This document shows positions 50,002 to 58,250 of a stretch of DNA of 60,134 nt, piece after piece. Made by a program: the position numbers and the translations under genes. The stretch comes from Kiritimatiellales bacterium (GTDB lineage: Bacteria; Verrucomicrobiota; Kiritimatiellia; Kiritimatiellales; Tichowtungiaceae). The notes beneath the pieces are model-generated. The model saw only the letters and a program-made list of their open reading frames with translations. It had not been told where the DNA came from and did not search any database. Position 1 is the first letter of the stretch. Every line of letters starts with the position of its first letter. The DNA is taken from assembly GCA_041656295.1 (NCBI GenBank), contig JBBADV010000014.1:1-60134 (forward strand), read 5' to 3'.

Positions 50002-51912
50002 GTGAAAAACGGAACATGGTCGGTGGAAAAATCGGCGGAACTTTACGGTGTGGAGAGCTGGGGCGCCGGATATTTCAGCGTATCGGATCAGGGCGAAGTG
50101 GCGGTGCATCCGGCCGGTAACGGCGGTGCGTCGGTGAGTCTGTATGATGTCGCGCGCGGGATTCAGGACCGCGGGTTTGATCTGCCGGTGCTGGTGCGCC
50201 TGAGCGATATCCTCGATGCGCGCATTCAACGCCTGCATGAAAGTTTTGCAACGGCGATTGAAGCGTATGGGTATAACGGCGCCTATCGCGGCGTCTATCC
50301 GATCAAGGTGAATCAGCAGCAGCAGGTCGTGGAAGAGATCTGCCGGTTCGGCGAGCAGTATCATCACGGACTCGAAGCCGGCAGTAAAGCGGAGCTGATC
50401 GCCGCAATTTCATTCCTGCGCGATCCGGATGCGTATCTGATTTGCAACGGGTATAAAGATGAGGAGTTTGTCGACCTCGGACTGTACGCGCTGAAGATGG
50501 GAATCCAGTGCGTGTTCGTGGTCGAAATGCCGTCAGAACTGGATCTGATTCTGGAGCGGTCGGAGAAGCTGGGCATTGAACCGATCCTCGGCATCCGCAT
50601 GAAACTTTCCACGCAGGCCGGCGGGCACTGGGCGGAATCCGGCGGCGAGCGCAGCGTGTTCGGACTGAACACTGCGCAGGCGATTGATGTGGTCGACCGG
50701 CTGCGCAACGCCGGTAAGCTCGACTGCCTAAAACTGCTGCACTATCATCTCGGTTCGCAGATTCCGAACATCCGCGATATTCGCGAAGCGGTGAAAGAAG
50801 GCAGCCGGATTTACTCCGGACTTCTGGCCGAAGGCGCACCGATGGGCGTGATTGATTTCGGCGGCGGACTCGCGGTGGATTACGACGGTTCGCATACCAA
50901 CTTTACCAGCAGCTGCAACTATTCTACCGCAGAATACTGCTCTGCAATCGTTGAAGAACTGCTGAGCGTACTCGCTGAAACCGGCGCGCCGCATCCGGAC
51001 ATCATCACCGAGTCCGGCCGTTCCATTGTGGCGTATTATTCAATTCTGCTCTTTAATGTACTCGACGTCAGCCGGTTTGAAACGCATCCGCTGCCTGAAA
51101 CGCTGCCGGAGGATGCACACGAACTGCTGCACAATCTGATGGATACCTACCGGAATATGACCGTAAAAAATGTGCAGGAGTGCTATCACGATGCGATTTA
51201 TTACCGTGATGAAGTGCACGCATTTTTTAAACGCGGCGGCGCATCACTGCGCGACCGCGCGCTGGCCGGACAAATCTACTGGCACATCCTCACCCGCATT
51301 ACAGGGCTGCTCAAAACCATGAAATATGTGCCGGACGAATTCGAACACCTTTCGAATGCGCTCGCGGATGTCTATTACGGTAACTTCAGCCTCTTTCAAT
51401 CGCTGCCGGACTCGTGGGCGATTGATCAGCTTTTCCCGATTATGCCGATTCACCGCCTGCAGGAAAAACCGGCGCACGAAGCAATTCTCGCCGACATCAC
51501 CTGCGACTGCGACGGCAAGATTGACCGCTTTATTGATTTGCGCGACGTGCGCCGGACACTGCCGGTGCACGCACTGAAAGACGATGAAGATTATATTCTC
51601 GGTGTATTCCTGGTCGGCGCCTATCAGGAAACGCTCGGTGACCTCCATAATCTGCTGGGCGATACAAATGTTGTCAGCGTGCGCATTGATGCCGACGGCC
51701 ACATTCATTACGCGCGCGAAATTGAAGGCGATTCGGTTGCTGATGTGTTAACCTATGTTGAATATGAACCGAAGGAAATGGTGCGCCGTGTGCGTGAAAT
51801 GGCGGAGAACGCAGTGAAAAGCGGGCGTATGACTGCGCGCGAACGCCGTGCAATTATGGATGCCTATGAAAGCGGTCTGCGCGGCTACACCTATTTTGAG
51901 CGGGAAAATTGA
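50002..51912 (+). CDS. speA: Biosynthetic arginine decarboxylase
   Basis: 636 residues from the GTG at 50002, 10 bp after GGAGG, a normal length for the fold-III SpeA family. PLP lysine in YPIKVNQQQ (Lys102). HHGLEAGSKAEL, HYHLGSQIPNIRDI, IDFGGGLAVDYDGS, and TESGRSIVAYYS all match. The late CDCDGKIDRF region holds the catalytic Cys-type element. Converts arginine to agmatine for polyamine synthesis. A DUF2062 gene starts 5 bp later, so they form an operon. Confidence 0.96.
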   Translation: MKNGTWSVEKSAELYGVESWGAGYFSVSDQGEVAVHPAGNGGASVSLYDVARGIQDRGFDLPVLVRLSDILDARIQRLHESFATAIEAYGYNGAYRGVYPIKVNQQQQVVEEICRFGEQYHHGLEAGSKAELIAAISFLRDPDAYLICNGYKDEEFVDLGLYALKMGIQCVFVVEMPSELDLILERSEKLGIEPILGIRMKLSTQAGGHWAESGGERSVFGLNTAQAIDVVDRLRNAGKLDCLKLLHYHLGSQIPNIRDIREAVKEGSRIYSGLLAEGAPMGVIDFGGGLAVDYDGSHTNFTSSCNYSTAEYCSAIVEELLSVLAETGAPHPDIITESGRSIVAYYSILLFNVLDVSRFETHPLPETLPEDAHELLHNLMDTYRNMTVKNVQECYHDAIYYRDEVHAFFKRGGASLRDRALAGQIYWHILTRITGLLKTMKYVPDEFEHLSNALADVYYGNFSLFQSLPDSWAIDQLFPIMPIHRLQEKPAHEAILADITCDCDGKIDRFIDLRDVRRTLPVHALKDDEDYILGVFLVGAYQETLGDLHNLLGDTNVVSVRIDADGHIHYAREIEGDSVADVLTYVEYEPKEMVRRVREMAENAVKSGRMTARERRAIMDAYESGLRGYTYFEREN

Positions 51913-51917
51913 TGTAG

Positions 51918-52529
51918 ATGGTACTGCCGGAAAAAAATGAAAAACGTACGCGCAGCATCAGAGATTATCTGCGCATTGCCGTTTATCAGCATGCGACGCC
52001 GGAGCAGATTGCGCTCGGCTTCTGTATCGGACTGTTTGTCGGACTTTCGCCGTTGTTCGGCGTGCAGATGATGCTGGCATTTCTGCTGGCACTGGCACTG
52101 CGCGGCAGTAAAATTTCGGCGATGATCACCGTGTGGATTACGAATCCGCTGACTGCGTTGCCGGTGTATTCGTTCACCTACTGGATCGGGTCACATATTC
52201 TAAAATCACCGGTCAATGAAAAACCGCTGCGCCGGTTTCTGAGCTACTGCATACATCATCTGACGTGGGAAAATTATGATGAAGCACGCACCATACTGTA
52301 TGAAGCGCTGCAGCTGGGGCGCGGTATTCTGCCGCCGCTGTTTCTCGGTGGATTCATCGTTGCGCTTGCCTGTTCACTGATCGGCTATCCGCTCGTCATT
52401 TTTGCCGTACACCGTTTCCGCACCGCACGCAGTATGCGGATTCAAAAAAAGAAACTGCATATCAAACCTTCTGTTCAGTCCGGTGATACCCCGCGCGACA
52501 CGTTCACAAAACTGGATCATTCACTTTAA
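51918..52529 (+). CDS. DUF2062 membrane protein
   Basis: 203 residues. The family pattern is clear: TPEQIALGFCIGLFVGLSPLFGVQMMLAFLLALALRGSKISAMITVWITNPLTALPVYSFTYWIG (about 27-92), two TM helices, then a third and fourth near 133-162. The NP.T..P.Y stretch is the signature. The function of the family is unknown; it is often near polysaccharide or glycosyltransferase genes. Its last codons overlap the end of the convergent protease gene by 9 bp. Confidence 0.85.
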   Translation: MVLPEKNEKRTRSIRDYLRIAVYQHATPEQIALGFCIGLFVGLSPLFGVQMMLAFLLALALRGSKISAMITVWITNPLTALPVYSFTYWIGSHILKSPVNEKPLRRFLSYCIHHLTWENYDEARTILYEALQLGRGILPPLFLGGFIVALACSLIGYPLVIFAVHRFRTARSMRIQKKKLHIKPSVQSGDTPRDTFTKLDHSL

Positions 52530-53975
52530 ATTTCCAGAGCGGTCGGCAGGAATCCGGTAACGTTGCAGAATGCCGGCAGCAGCGGCTTTGGCTTTCTCCC
52601 GGTCGAGTACAATTTCGCTGTTGCGGCTGTCGGCAAATATAATGAATTCACCGGTGCTCTGCTCGACGGCAGCGATGAGTTCTTTCATGTTTTTAACACG
52701 CATACCGTTAACGGATTCGACAATCCAGTTGTTCCAGCTGTGATAGCCGATATTTACGTCGTCAGCGAGCATGCGAATAAGAACCAGCACCTGTTCGTCC
52801 TCTTCAATACGATCCTGATATTGCAAAGCGTACACCAGATTTTTCGGCGCTTTGGCATACCAGTCATTCCATGAATGCAAATAATTTTTGGTAAGCGGAA
52901 CAAACACTGCACCGCCGAAAATATAATAGTCCGGCTGAACGTCGTACTGCTCGCGCACAACGAGAACTTCAGAATCAACTGCGCGTGTAAAGTGAATCGT
53001 AACATCCAGTGCTTTGCCGGCACGGAATATATTCAGCGGTATCGTTCCACCCACCTGACAAAGTTCTGCCGGATACGAAAATGAGGTCCGTTCGTTTGGG
53101 CGGAACTCAATCGTTCCGTCGTCGGCCACCGGCAGCCCATCAATCTCAAAAATCACATCGCCGGTTTTTAAAATTCCGGCACATGCCGAACCGGGCACAA
53201 TATATTGCACAAGCACGCCGGTCATTTCCGGCGTCATGCCGTATTTCCGTTTTAAATCCGGATTCTCCATCTTGGCGGTGCGAAGGCCGAGATCAGGGAT
53301 ACCGTCAAACCGGCCGTCGGCAATGTCGGTAAAGAAATGTTTAATGACCGGCGACGGAACCATGTAGCCGATATTGTCAGCAGATGGCAGTCCCTGCATC
53401 ACCACGCCGACAATTTTTCCATCCGACAAAACCGGTCCGCCGGAATTTCCAGGATTAATGGCTGCATCAATCTGACCGGCGAGAAATGCGAACGAACTGT
53501 GCACATAACTCTGGTGCTCAATGCGTGAAATTACACCCTTCGTTGTACTGAGCATATCACCGCCGGTTGGGAACCCGAGCACCGTCACTTCCGCCTGTGT
53601 TTCCGGCAGTCCGCCGATTTCCAGCGGCTCAATACCGTCAAAAAATGTTTCATCCTCCACCGCCAGCAGCGCGAGGTCGGCCATGTGTGAAACAAACAGA
53701 ACGTGCGCACGAAACCGGCGCGCATCGCCGTAGCGCCGCACCTGAATAAATGTTTCGTCGCTGACAATGTGCGCATTCGTCAGAATTTTTTCCCCGGCGA
53801 TTACGCAGCCGGAACCGGTTTTTGTCATCGGACCGGACATATTCCACGGCGTATAATAAAATGGCGATGAATAGGTTGTATATATTTTTACAATCGCCTG
53901 ACGCGCATCCACCGCACTGGAGCTTTGGATTATTACAAAAATAAATACCGCAATTCCTGAAATCAGCTTTCTCAT
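52521..53975 (-). CDS. HtrA/Deg-type secreted serine protease
   Basis: 484 residues. Signal peptide MRKLISGIAVFIFVIIQSSSA. The trypsin fold has His69 (LTNAHIV), Asp100 (MADLALLAV) and Ser178 (NPGNSGGPVLSDGKIVGV), all in place. A PDZ domain follows (about 255-325, GVLVQYIVPGSACAGILKTGDVIFEIDGLPV), then a third, PDZ-like region of about 150 residues ending in IVESVNGMRVKNMKELIAAVE. This plan resembles plant Deg9/bacterial Deg-like proteins rather than DegP. Periplasmic quality control is likely. GAAAGG precedes the ATG, but the IS30 element begins only 43 bp upstream, so its native promoter may be displaced. Confidence 0.9.
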   Translation of the reverse strand: MRKLISGIAVFIFVIIQSSSAVDARQAIVKIYTTYSSPFYYTPWNMSGPMTKTGSGCVIAGEKILTNAHIVSDETFIQVRRYGDARRFRAHVLFVSHMADLALLAVEDETFFDGIEPLEIGGLPETQAEVTVLGFPTGGDMLSTTKGVISRIEHQSYVHSSFAFLAGQIDAAINPGNSGGPVLSDGKIVGVVMQGLPSADNIGYMVPSPVIKHFFTDIADGRFDGIPDLGLRTAKMENPDLKRKYGMTPEMTGVLVQYIVPGSACAGILKTGDVIFEIDGLPVADDGTIEFRPNERTSFSYPAELCQVGGTIPLNIFRAGKALDVTIHFTRAVDSEVLVVREQYDVQPDYYIFGGAVFVPLTKNYLHSWNDWYAKAPKNLVYALQYQDRIEEDEQVLVLIRMLADDVNIGYHSWNNWIVESVNGMRVKNMKELIAAVEQSTGEFIIFADSRNSEIVLDREKAKAAAAGILQRYRIPADRSGNLK

Positions 53976-54003
53976 ACTGTCCTTTCAAACTCTGATCTTT
54001 ACA

Positions 54004-54018
54004 GTGTAACCGCCGAAG
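54004..54018. repeat. Target-site duplication, left copy
   Basis: GTGTAACCGCCGAAG, identical to 55194-55208, directly abutting the left inverted repeat. Confidence 0.92.
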
Positions 54019-55193
54019 GGTAGATTGTAAAAGCAAGTGTCCGGTTGGAGCTTTTTGATTCATGCCGCGATTTCCTGGTTGAACCGTTCTTCCGCTGTTT
54101 CAAAATTCAGGATCTTACGTGGATAGGTGTTAATCCATCGTTCGATTTCATGAAGCAGTTTTCTGCTGATGCGTCCCAGTTTTCTTCCTTTTGGAATAAA
54201 CCGCCGGATGAACCGGTTGGTATTCTCATTGCCGCCGCGTTCCCACGCACTGTACGGATGGGCATAATACAGATGCGTCCGATTTCCGGTGACGGCGGAA
54301 CGTTCCATTCCGGCATAATCAAGCAGTTCTCCTCCGTTGTCCGAAGTGATGCTTTTAAATATACACCGGAACGCCTCAGCTCCCGTCTGTCGCTCGATGT
54401 CATTGAGTACACCAATCACCGCCGCCTGACTCCGGTTTCTCAGTTTCCGCAGGATCAACCGCCGGGTTTTGCGTTCGGTTAATGAAAGCAGTGCGCCTTT
54501 CCCGCTGACGATCAGGTCGATTTCCCAATGACCGAACTCAGTCCGGGTTTCAACCGCCGGCGGCCGGTCCGTAATACTGTGTCCCGGAGTCACCGCGCGC
54601 TTACGGATGCGCTGCACCGGGCGGTACCGGCGTTTACGCATTCTCTTTTCCCACAACGATTCATGGCTCACCCCGGGAACCCTGCCGTGATCAATCAGAT
54701 TATAAATCGTCTTCATACAGACTGCATAGGGCTCATCTTTCATCCGGTATGCCGCCACTGCCGGAGAACACCGCTTCACCGTAATCTGCTCCACCAGAAA
54801 CGCCGCCAGCTGCGGATCGACAGCGGCGGACGCCGGTTTTCTGCGTCGCTGTTCATACACCGTCTGCCCCCGTACCGCATTATAACGCTCTTCGGCAGAA
54901 TCGCGTCCGGTACGATAGGTCAGCCAGCCGCGCCGCCGTTCCCGCCGGATGGTACGTTCCGACCGCCCCAGCAACTCGGCAATGTGAAGTGCTGTTGCGC
55001 CGCCGCGCAACAGCACTTCAATCTGAATGCGTTCTTCCTGGTTCAAATGTTTTCCTTTTCGCGGGTGAGGTGTGCTACGCTCTGCCTGTTCCATGCCGGT
55101 GTTCCTTTCCTTTGTTTTCGTTGAATGAAGAAAGGTTCATTCTGGCATGGAATTTCTACGCCTCCAACCGGACACTTGCTTTTACAATCTACC
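54019..55193 (-). mobile_element. Complete IS30-family insertion sequence
   Basis: 1,175 bp. The terminal inverted repeats at 54019-54050 and 55162-55193 are 32 bp and identical (GGTAGATTGTAAAAGCAAGT and onward). The element carries one transposase on the minus strand and is bordered by an exact 15-bp target duplication, which is long for IS30, where 2-3 bp is usual, though long duplications are recorded in some family members (for example IS1630). Perfect ends and target copies indicate recent movement. It lies between the protease gene and the TPP riboswitch. Confidence 0.96.
54060..55094 (-). CDS. IS30-family transposase
   Basis: 344 residues. N-terminal HTH domain for binding the ends (HLNQEERIQIEVLLRGGATALHIAELLGRSERTIRRE). 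Catalytic DDE core: first Asp in FGHWEIDLIVSGKG, second in ITSDNGGEL, Glu in ERGGNENTNRFIRRF(I)PKG, the last being the strongly conserved IS30 signature. Frame unbroken, so the element should be active. The start may be the ATG at 55094; the ribosome site is AAAGGAA. Confidence 0.95.
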   Translation of the reverse strand: MEQAERSTPHPRKGKHLNQEERIQIEVLLRGGATALHIAELLGRSERTIRRERRRGWLTYRTGRDSAEERYNAVRGQTVYEQRRRKPASAAVDPQLAAFLVEQITVKRCSPAVAAYRMKDEPYAVCMKTIYNLIDHGRVPGVSHESLWEKRMRKRRYRPVQRIRKRAVTPGHSITDRPPAVETRTEFGHWEIDLIVSGKGALLSLTERKTRRLILRKLRNRSQAAVIGVLNDIERQTGAEAFRCIFKSITSDNGGELLDYAGMERSAVTGNRTHLYYAHPYSAWERGGNENTNRFIRRFIPKGRKLGRISRKLLHEIERWINTYPRKILNFETAEERFNQEIAA

Positions 55194-55208
55194 GTGTAAC
55201 CGCCGAAG
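55194..55208. repeat. Target-site duplication, right copy
   Basis: GTGTAACCGCCGAAG, identical to 54004-54018, directly after the right inverted repeat. Confidence 0.92.
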
Positions 55209-55263
55209 AAAAATTTTGCGCGCTCTTTCTTTACTTTCATGCGCCGGTTCAGGCAGTCTTCTC

Positions 55264-55459
55264 GTCAGTTCCCGGGGTGCCCGCCTGCCTGACGGCAGGA
55301 AGCACGAATCCCGAAGCCTGAAATTCGAATAATTGAAGTTTTGATGATTTGAATTTTGGATTTGTTTCGAGTTCCGTGCTTCGAATTTTAAATGTATTCG
55401 TGGCGCTGAGATAATACCCGCAGAACCTGATCCGGTTAGTACCGGCGAAAGGGAGTGAC
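55264..55459 (+). ncRNA. TPP riboswitch aptamer with an expanded P3 arm
   Basis: The 3' half is unmistakable: GCTGAGATAATACCC (55405-55419), GAACCTGATCCGGTTAGTACCGGCG (55423-55447) and AAAGGGAG. The 5' half is 130 bp upstream: GTCAGTTCCC (P1, pairs with GGGAGTGAC at 55451-55459) followed at once by GGGGTGC (55274-55280), whose GGGT pairs with ACCC (55416-55419) as P2. P3 (GC..GCC with GGCGC) is interrupted by an insert of about 115 nt (about 55286-55400). The insert contains CCTGCC..GGCAGG and a GAAGCACGAA...TTCCGTGCTTC inverted repeat. P3 is the variable arm of this class, so binding may survive. It should switch the terminator at 55471. Confidence 0.85.
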
Positions 55460-55470
55460 GCGCATTGGCA

Positions 55471-55503
55471 GAACTCCCTTTTATGAACGAGGGAGTTTTT
55501 TTA
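55471..55503 (+). terminator. Riboswitch-controlled intrinsic terminator
   Basis: AACTCCCT and AGGGAGTT form a stem around TTTATGAACG, followed by TTTTT, directly before the ATG at 55503. The 3' end of the aptamer, AAAGGGAGT (55448-55456), can pair instead with ACTCCCTTT, making an antiterminator when TPP is absent. This is an OFF switch by transcription. Confidence 0.85.
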
Positions 55504-55682
55504 TGCTCATAACAGTAAACGGCGAAAGCCACGAACATTCCGGCAACGGCAGTATCACCGCCCTGCTCGGCGAACTGCTGCAGCACGAACACCCCATCAA
55601 AACCATGCCCGCCAAACGCAGAGCCGAAGCCAAACTCCGCATCAAACGTATGCGCATGCTGCAGAAAAGTCATTCGGAATAA
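55503..55682 (+). CDS. ThiS-like stub (truncated sulfur-carrier protein)
   Basis: 59 residues. The first 27 (MLITVNGESHEHSGNGSITALLGELL) match the ThiS start (M.ITVNGE.....GATVADLL..L). The rest (HPIKTMPAKRRAEAKLRIKR...) is unrelated to ThiS: there is no second beta-strand region and no C-terminal Gly-Gly, which is needed for sulfur transfer. A terminator follows. It looks as if the thiamine operon behind the riboswitch was deleted except for this head, fused to a basic tail of unknown origin. It may be expressed as a small basic protein, but ThiS function is ruled out. Confidence 0.6.
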   Translation: MLITVNGESHEHSGNGSITALLGELLQHEHPIKTMPAKRRAEAKLRIKRMRMLQKSHSE

Positions 55683-55701
55683 CTCTCAGGAATTCAGGAA
55701 C

Positions 55702-55732
55702 AAAAACCGGACAGAATACTGTCCGGTTTTTT
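55702..55732. terminator. Strong bidirectional terminator
   Basis: AAAAACCGGACAG and CTGTCCGGTTTTTT with an AATA loop. It ends the short thi transcript (+) and the LacI gene (minus, stop at 55767). Confidence 0.92.
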
Positions 55733-55766
55733 GTGTACGTCACCAATGCTTGCAATGGAATCTGCC

Positions 55767-56858
55767 TCACCCGGTTGATTCCCTTACAGCAAGATAAGGT
55801 TCAAGCCGGACAAATTCATTTTTACCGGATGAATCAACGTCATTGACGAGTAGAGAAACCAGCCGGCGCGCCTGTTCTTTATAGTCCCATCCAATTGTCG
55901 TAAGAGGCATCATATAGGTTAATATGTCGCCGCGTCCGACCAGCCCGACATCCTGAGGGATGCGAATCCCTTTATTTATACAGTAGCGCCAGACGGCACA
56001 GGCCATGGCATCGTGGCCGAAGACAATTCCCATCCGTCCTTTTTTTTCTGCCAGTGCCTGTTCTGCCATTTCAACTCCGAGCGCTTCATACTGTCCGTAT
56101 TCAATAAACATCACCCTGTTCGCATCGCTGCCGGAAGGCAGAGTTCTCACTATTTCCTCATGCCTGATGGCCCGTGACATCAGCATTGACGCATCATATT
56201 TGATGCCTTTTTCTTTTAATGCCTGCCGGAAGCCCTCAATAGACTGTTCAGATGCAGAGTGACGAATTACCGGCGCCCCTTTATCTCCGCCGAGCTGCAA
56301 CAGCCGGATATCCTCATATCCCAGTTCAAGCAGATGACGGGTTGCCAGTAACGATGCCTGATGGTGATCCAAAGAAACTCCAGGAAACCCGAGTACATAG
56401 TTACCGGTAACGCATGGGATATTTTTTTTCTGAATCATTCGCAGCGCATGCCCGCGCGGAATTTTTTCTCTGGTTGGAATCACGCTGAAGATAATAACTC
56501 CGTCAACCCTGGCGTCCATACACTCAACAATGGCATCGGACTCCTGATTGACATCGCTTCCGCTCAACACGAACTGAACCTGATATCCTAAGAGGGACAC
56601 TTCCTGAAAAACGTATTCTGCGATTAAGGAATAAAAAGGATAGGTAAAGTTCGGCAGCACAAATCCGATCACTCTGCTTTTGCCTGTTTTTAAACTGAGC
56701 GCCAGTCGGTTCGGACGGAATCCAACCTCATCGGCCACCGCCTGAATCCGTTTCCGGGTCTTTTCTGCGACGAGAGAGCTGTTCCGGAGCGCCAGAGAAA
56801 CTGTCGCATGCGAAACACCGCATTGCCTGGCAATTGTATAGATCGTCGGTCTGCTCAT
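55767..56858 (-). CDS. LacI-family transcriptional regulator
   Basis: 363 residues. N-terminal HTH and hinge (TIYTIARQCGVSHATVSLALRNSSLVAEKTRKRIQAVADEVGFRPNRLALSL, residues 5-57), then a periplasmic-binding-protein-like sugar domain (VIGFVLPNFTYPFYSLIAEYVF... VDGVIIFSVIP... GIVFGHDAMACAVWRYCINKGIRIPQDVGLVG). Divergent from the epimerase gene with 108 bp between. Likely represses the sugar cluster until an inducer binds. The sugar is not known. Confidence 0.93.
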   Translation of the reverse strand: MSRPTIYTIARQCGVSHATVSLALRNSSLVAEKTRKRIQAVADEVGFRPNRLALSLKTGKSRVIGFVLPNFTYPFYSLIAEYVFQEVSLLGYQVQFVLSGSDVNQESDAIVECMDARVDGVIIFSVIPTREKIPRGHALRMIQKKNIPCVTGNYVLGFPGVSLDHHQASLLATRHLLELGYEDIRLLQLGGDKGAPVIRHSASEQSIEGFRQALKEKGIKYDASMLMSRAIRHEEIVRTLPSGSDANRVMFIEYGQYEALGVEMAEQALAEKKGRMGIVFGHDAMACAVWRYCINKGIRIPQDVGLVGRGDILTYMMPLTTIGWDYKEQARRLVSLLVNDVDSSGKNEFVRLEPYLAVRESTG

Positions 56859-56924
56859 TTCACTCTTTCTTCTATATTTTACTCGATTAATTTATCTGTT
56901 TTACCTAGACTTCACCGCGTAAAT

Positions 56925-56943
56925 AATACTCAAATCAAGTATT
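56925..56943. promoter_or_regulatory. Candidate operator for the LacI-family regulator
   Basis: AATACT and AGTATT are perfect 6-bp inverted repeats around CAAATCA, centred in the divergent region 24-42 bp before the epimerase start. LacI operators are usually even palindromes with a central CG, so this is only a candidate. Confidence 0.35.
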
Positions 56944-56966
56944 TAACTATCTCATACAAGAAAAAC

Positions 56967-58121
56967 ATGAGTCAATATCGAGAATATCTTTTGGAACAGA
57001 TCATTCCATTCTGGATGGATCGCTCGATCGATCACATTTACGGTGGAATCAGTAATGTAATGGACGATAACGGCCGCACGGTAAATCATGATAAATATCT
57101 CTGGTCGCAGGGCCGTGCGCTGTGGACATTTTCAGCTCTTTATAACCGCATTGAAAAGAATCCTGACTGGCTGCATTTTGCCTGTCATATTTTTAATTAT
57201 ATTTCCACACACGGACGCGATAATCAGGGATGCTGGATGTACCGGCTGGATGAAAACGGAACTGTTCTTGAGCGCGACATCAGTATCTATGTTGATGGAT
57301 TCGTCATACTGGGACTGAGGGAATACTTCAAAGCAACCGGCAATATGCAGGCGCTTCAACTTGCATTGGAGACATTTGAAACTGTTTCAGCCCGGTTGAA
57401 AATTCCGGATGGCTATGGAACAGCGCCCTACTCCATTCCGCCGGGAATGAAAGTGCTGGGAATCCGAATGCTGTTTTCATACGTCTTTTCCCGGCTCGGA
57501 ACGGCCGCCGGACGAAAGGATATTTTTGAAGCCGGCGCAGCGCTGGCGCGTGAAATTCTAACCGATTTTTATATCCCTGAAAAAAATGCGGTGCTGGAAT
57601 ATGTGTCGCTGCAAGGTACCTTCACCGATTCACCGTGGGGCCGGATCTGCATTCCGGGACACGTGATCGAATCGCTGTGGTTTGCGATTTCGATTTTTGA
57701 GCAGACCGGTGAGGATCATCTGATCGAACAATGCTGTCAGTTAATCAAACGGCATTTAGAACTGGGCTGGGATCAGCGGTATGGCGGCCTGACTCTTGCT
57801 CTCGACATTGACGGCAAGGAACCCTGTATCTGGAATCAGTCCGACTGCAAAGCGTGGTGGGTTCAATGCGAAGCGCTGGTTGCCACCGCTTATGCGTTTA
57901 AACACACCGGCGCAGACTGGTGCAGTGAATGGCATAGAAAAGTTCACGATTACGCGTGGGCTCATTATCCACTGCCCGGCGGTGAATGGCGGCAGTGGCT
58001 GAACCGGCAGGGACAACCGGCATCCAGTGCAGCACTGCCGGTTAAAGATCCGTTTCATCTTCCGCGCGCACTGATTGAACTCGCAGCACTCGAACCGCTC
58101 CCGGATGAATTTTATCAATAA
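56967..58121 (+). CDS. N-acylglucosamine 2-epimerase (AGE) family protein
   Basis: 384 residues from the ATG at 56967; the open frame reaches back across the LacI gene but the first 53 codons have no support. An (alpha/alpha)6-barrel is suggested by regular helices. Family landmarks: PFWMDRSIDHIYGGISNVMDDNGRTVNHDKYLWSQGRALWTFSALYN, IPGHVIESLWFAI (catalytic His region) and CKAWWVQCEALVATAYAF near residue 300. Interconverts sugars by epimerisation or isomerisation (for example GlcNAc/ManNAc, mannose/fructose, cellobiose). First gene after the LacI operator region. Confidence 0.88.
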   Translation: MSQYREYLLEQIIPFWMDRSIDHIYGGISNVMDDNGRTVNHDKYLWSQGRALWTFSALYNRIEKNPDWLHFACHIFNYISTHGRDNQGCWMYRLDENGTVLERDISIYVDGFVILGLREYFKATGNMQALQLALETFETVSARLKIPDGYGTAPYSIPPGMKVLGIRMLFSYVFSRLGTAAGRKDIFEAGAALAREILTDFYIPEKNAVLEYVSLQGTFTDSPWGRICIPGHVIESLWFAISIFEQTGEDHLIEQCCQLIKRHLELGWDQRYGGLTLALDIDGKEPCIWNQSDCKAWWVQCEALVATAYAFKHTGADWCSEWHRKVHDYAWAHYPLPGGEWRQWLNRQGQPASSAALPVKDPFHLPRALIELAALEPLPDEFYQ

Positions 58122-58250
58122 ATCAAAACTTATCTCCGTCTGTCACCGATCAGATTAAAATTTTATTTTAATGGATTAAAATATAGACATTTAATAAAAA
58201 AATGACAGGCTTCGTGCGTTATTAAAAATTTGTAAATAAGGAATTTTATT

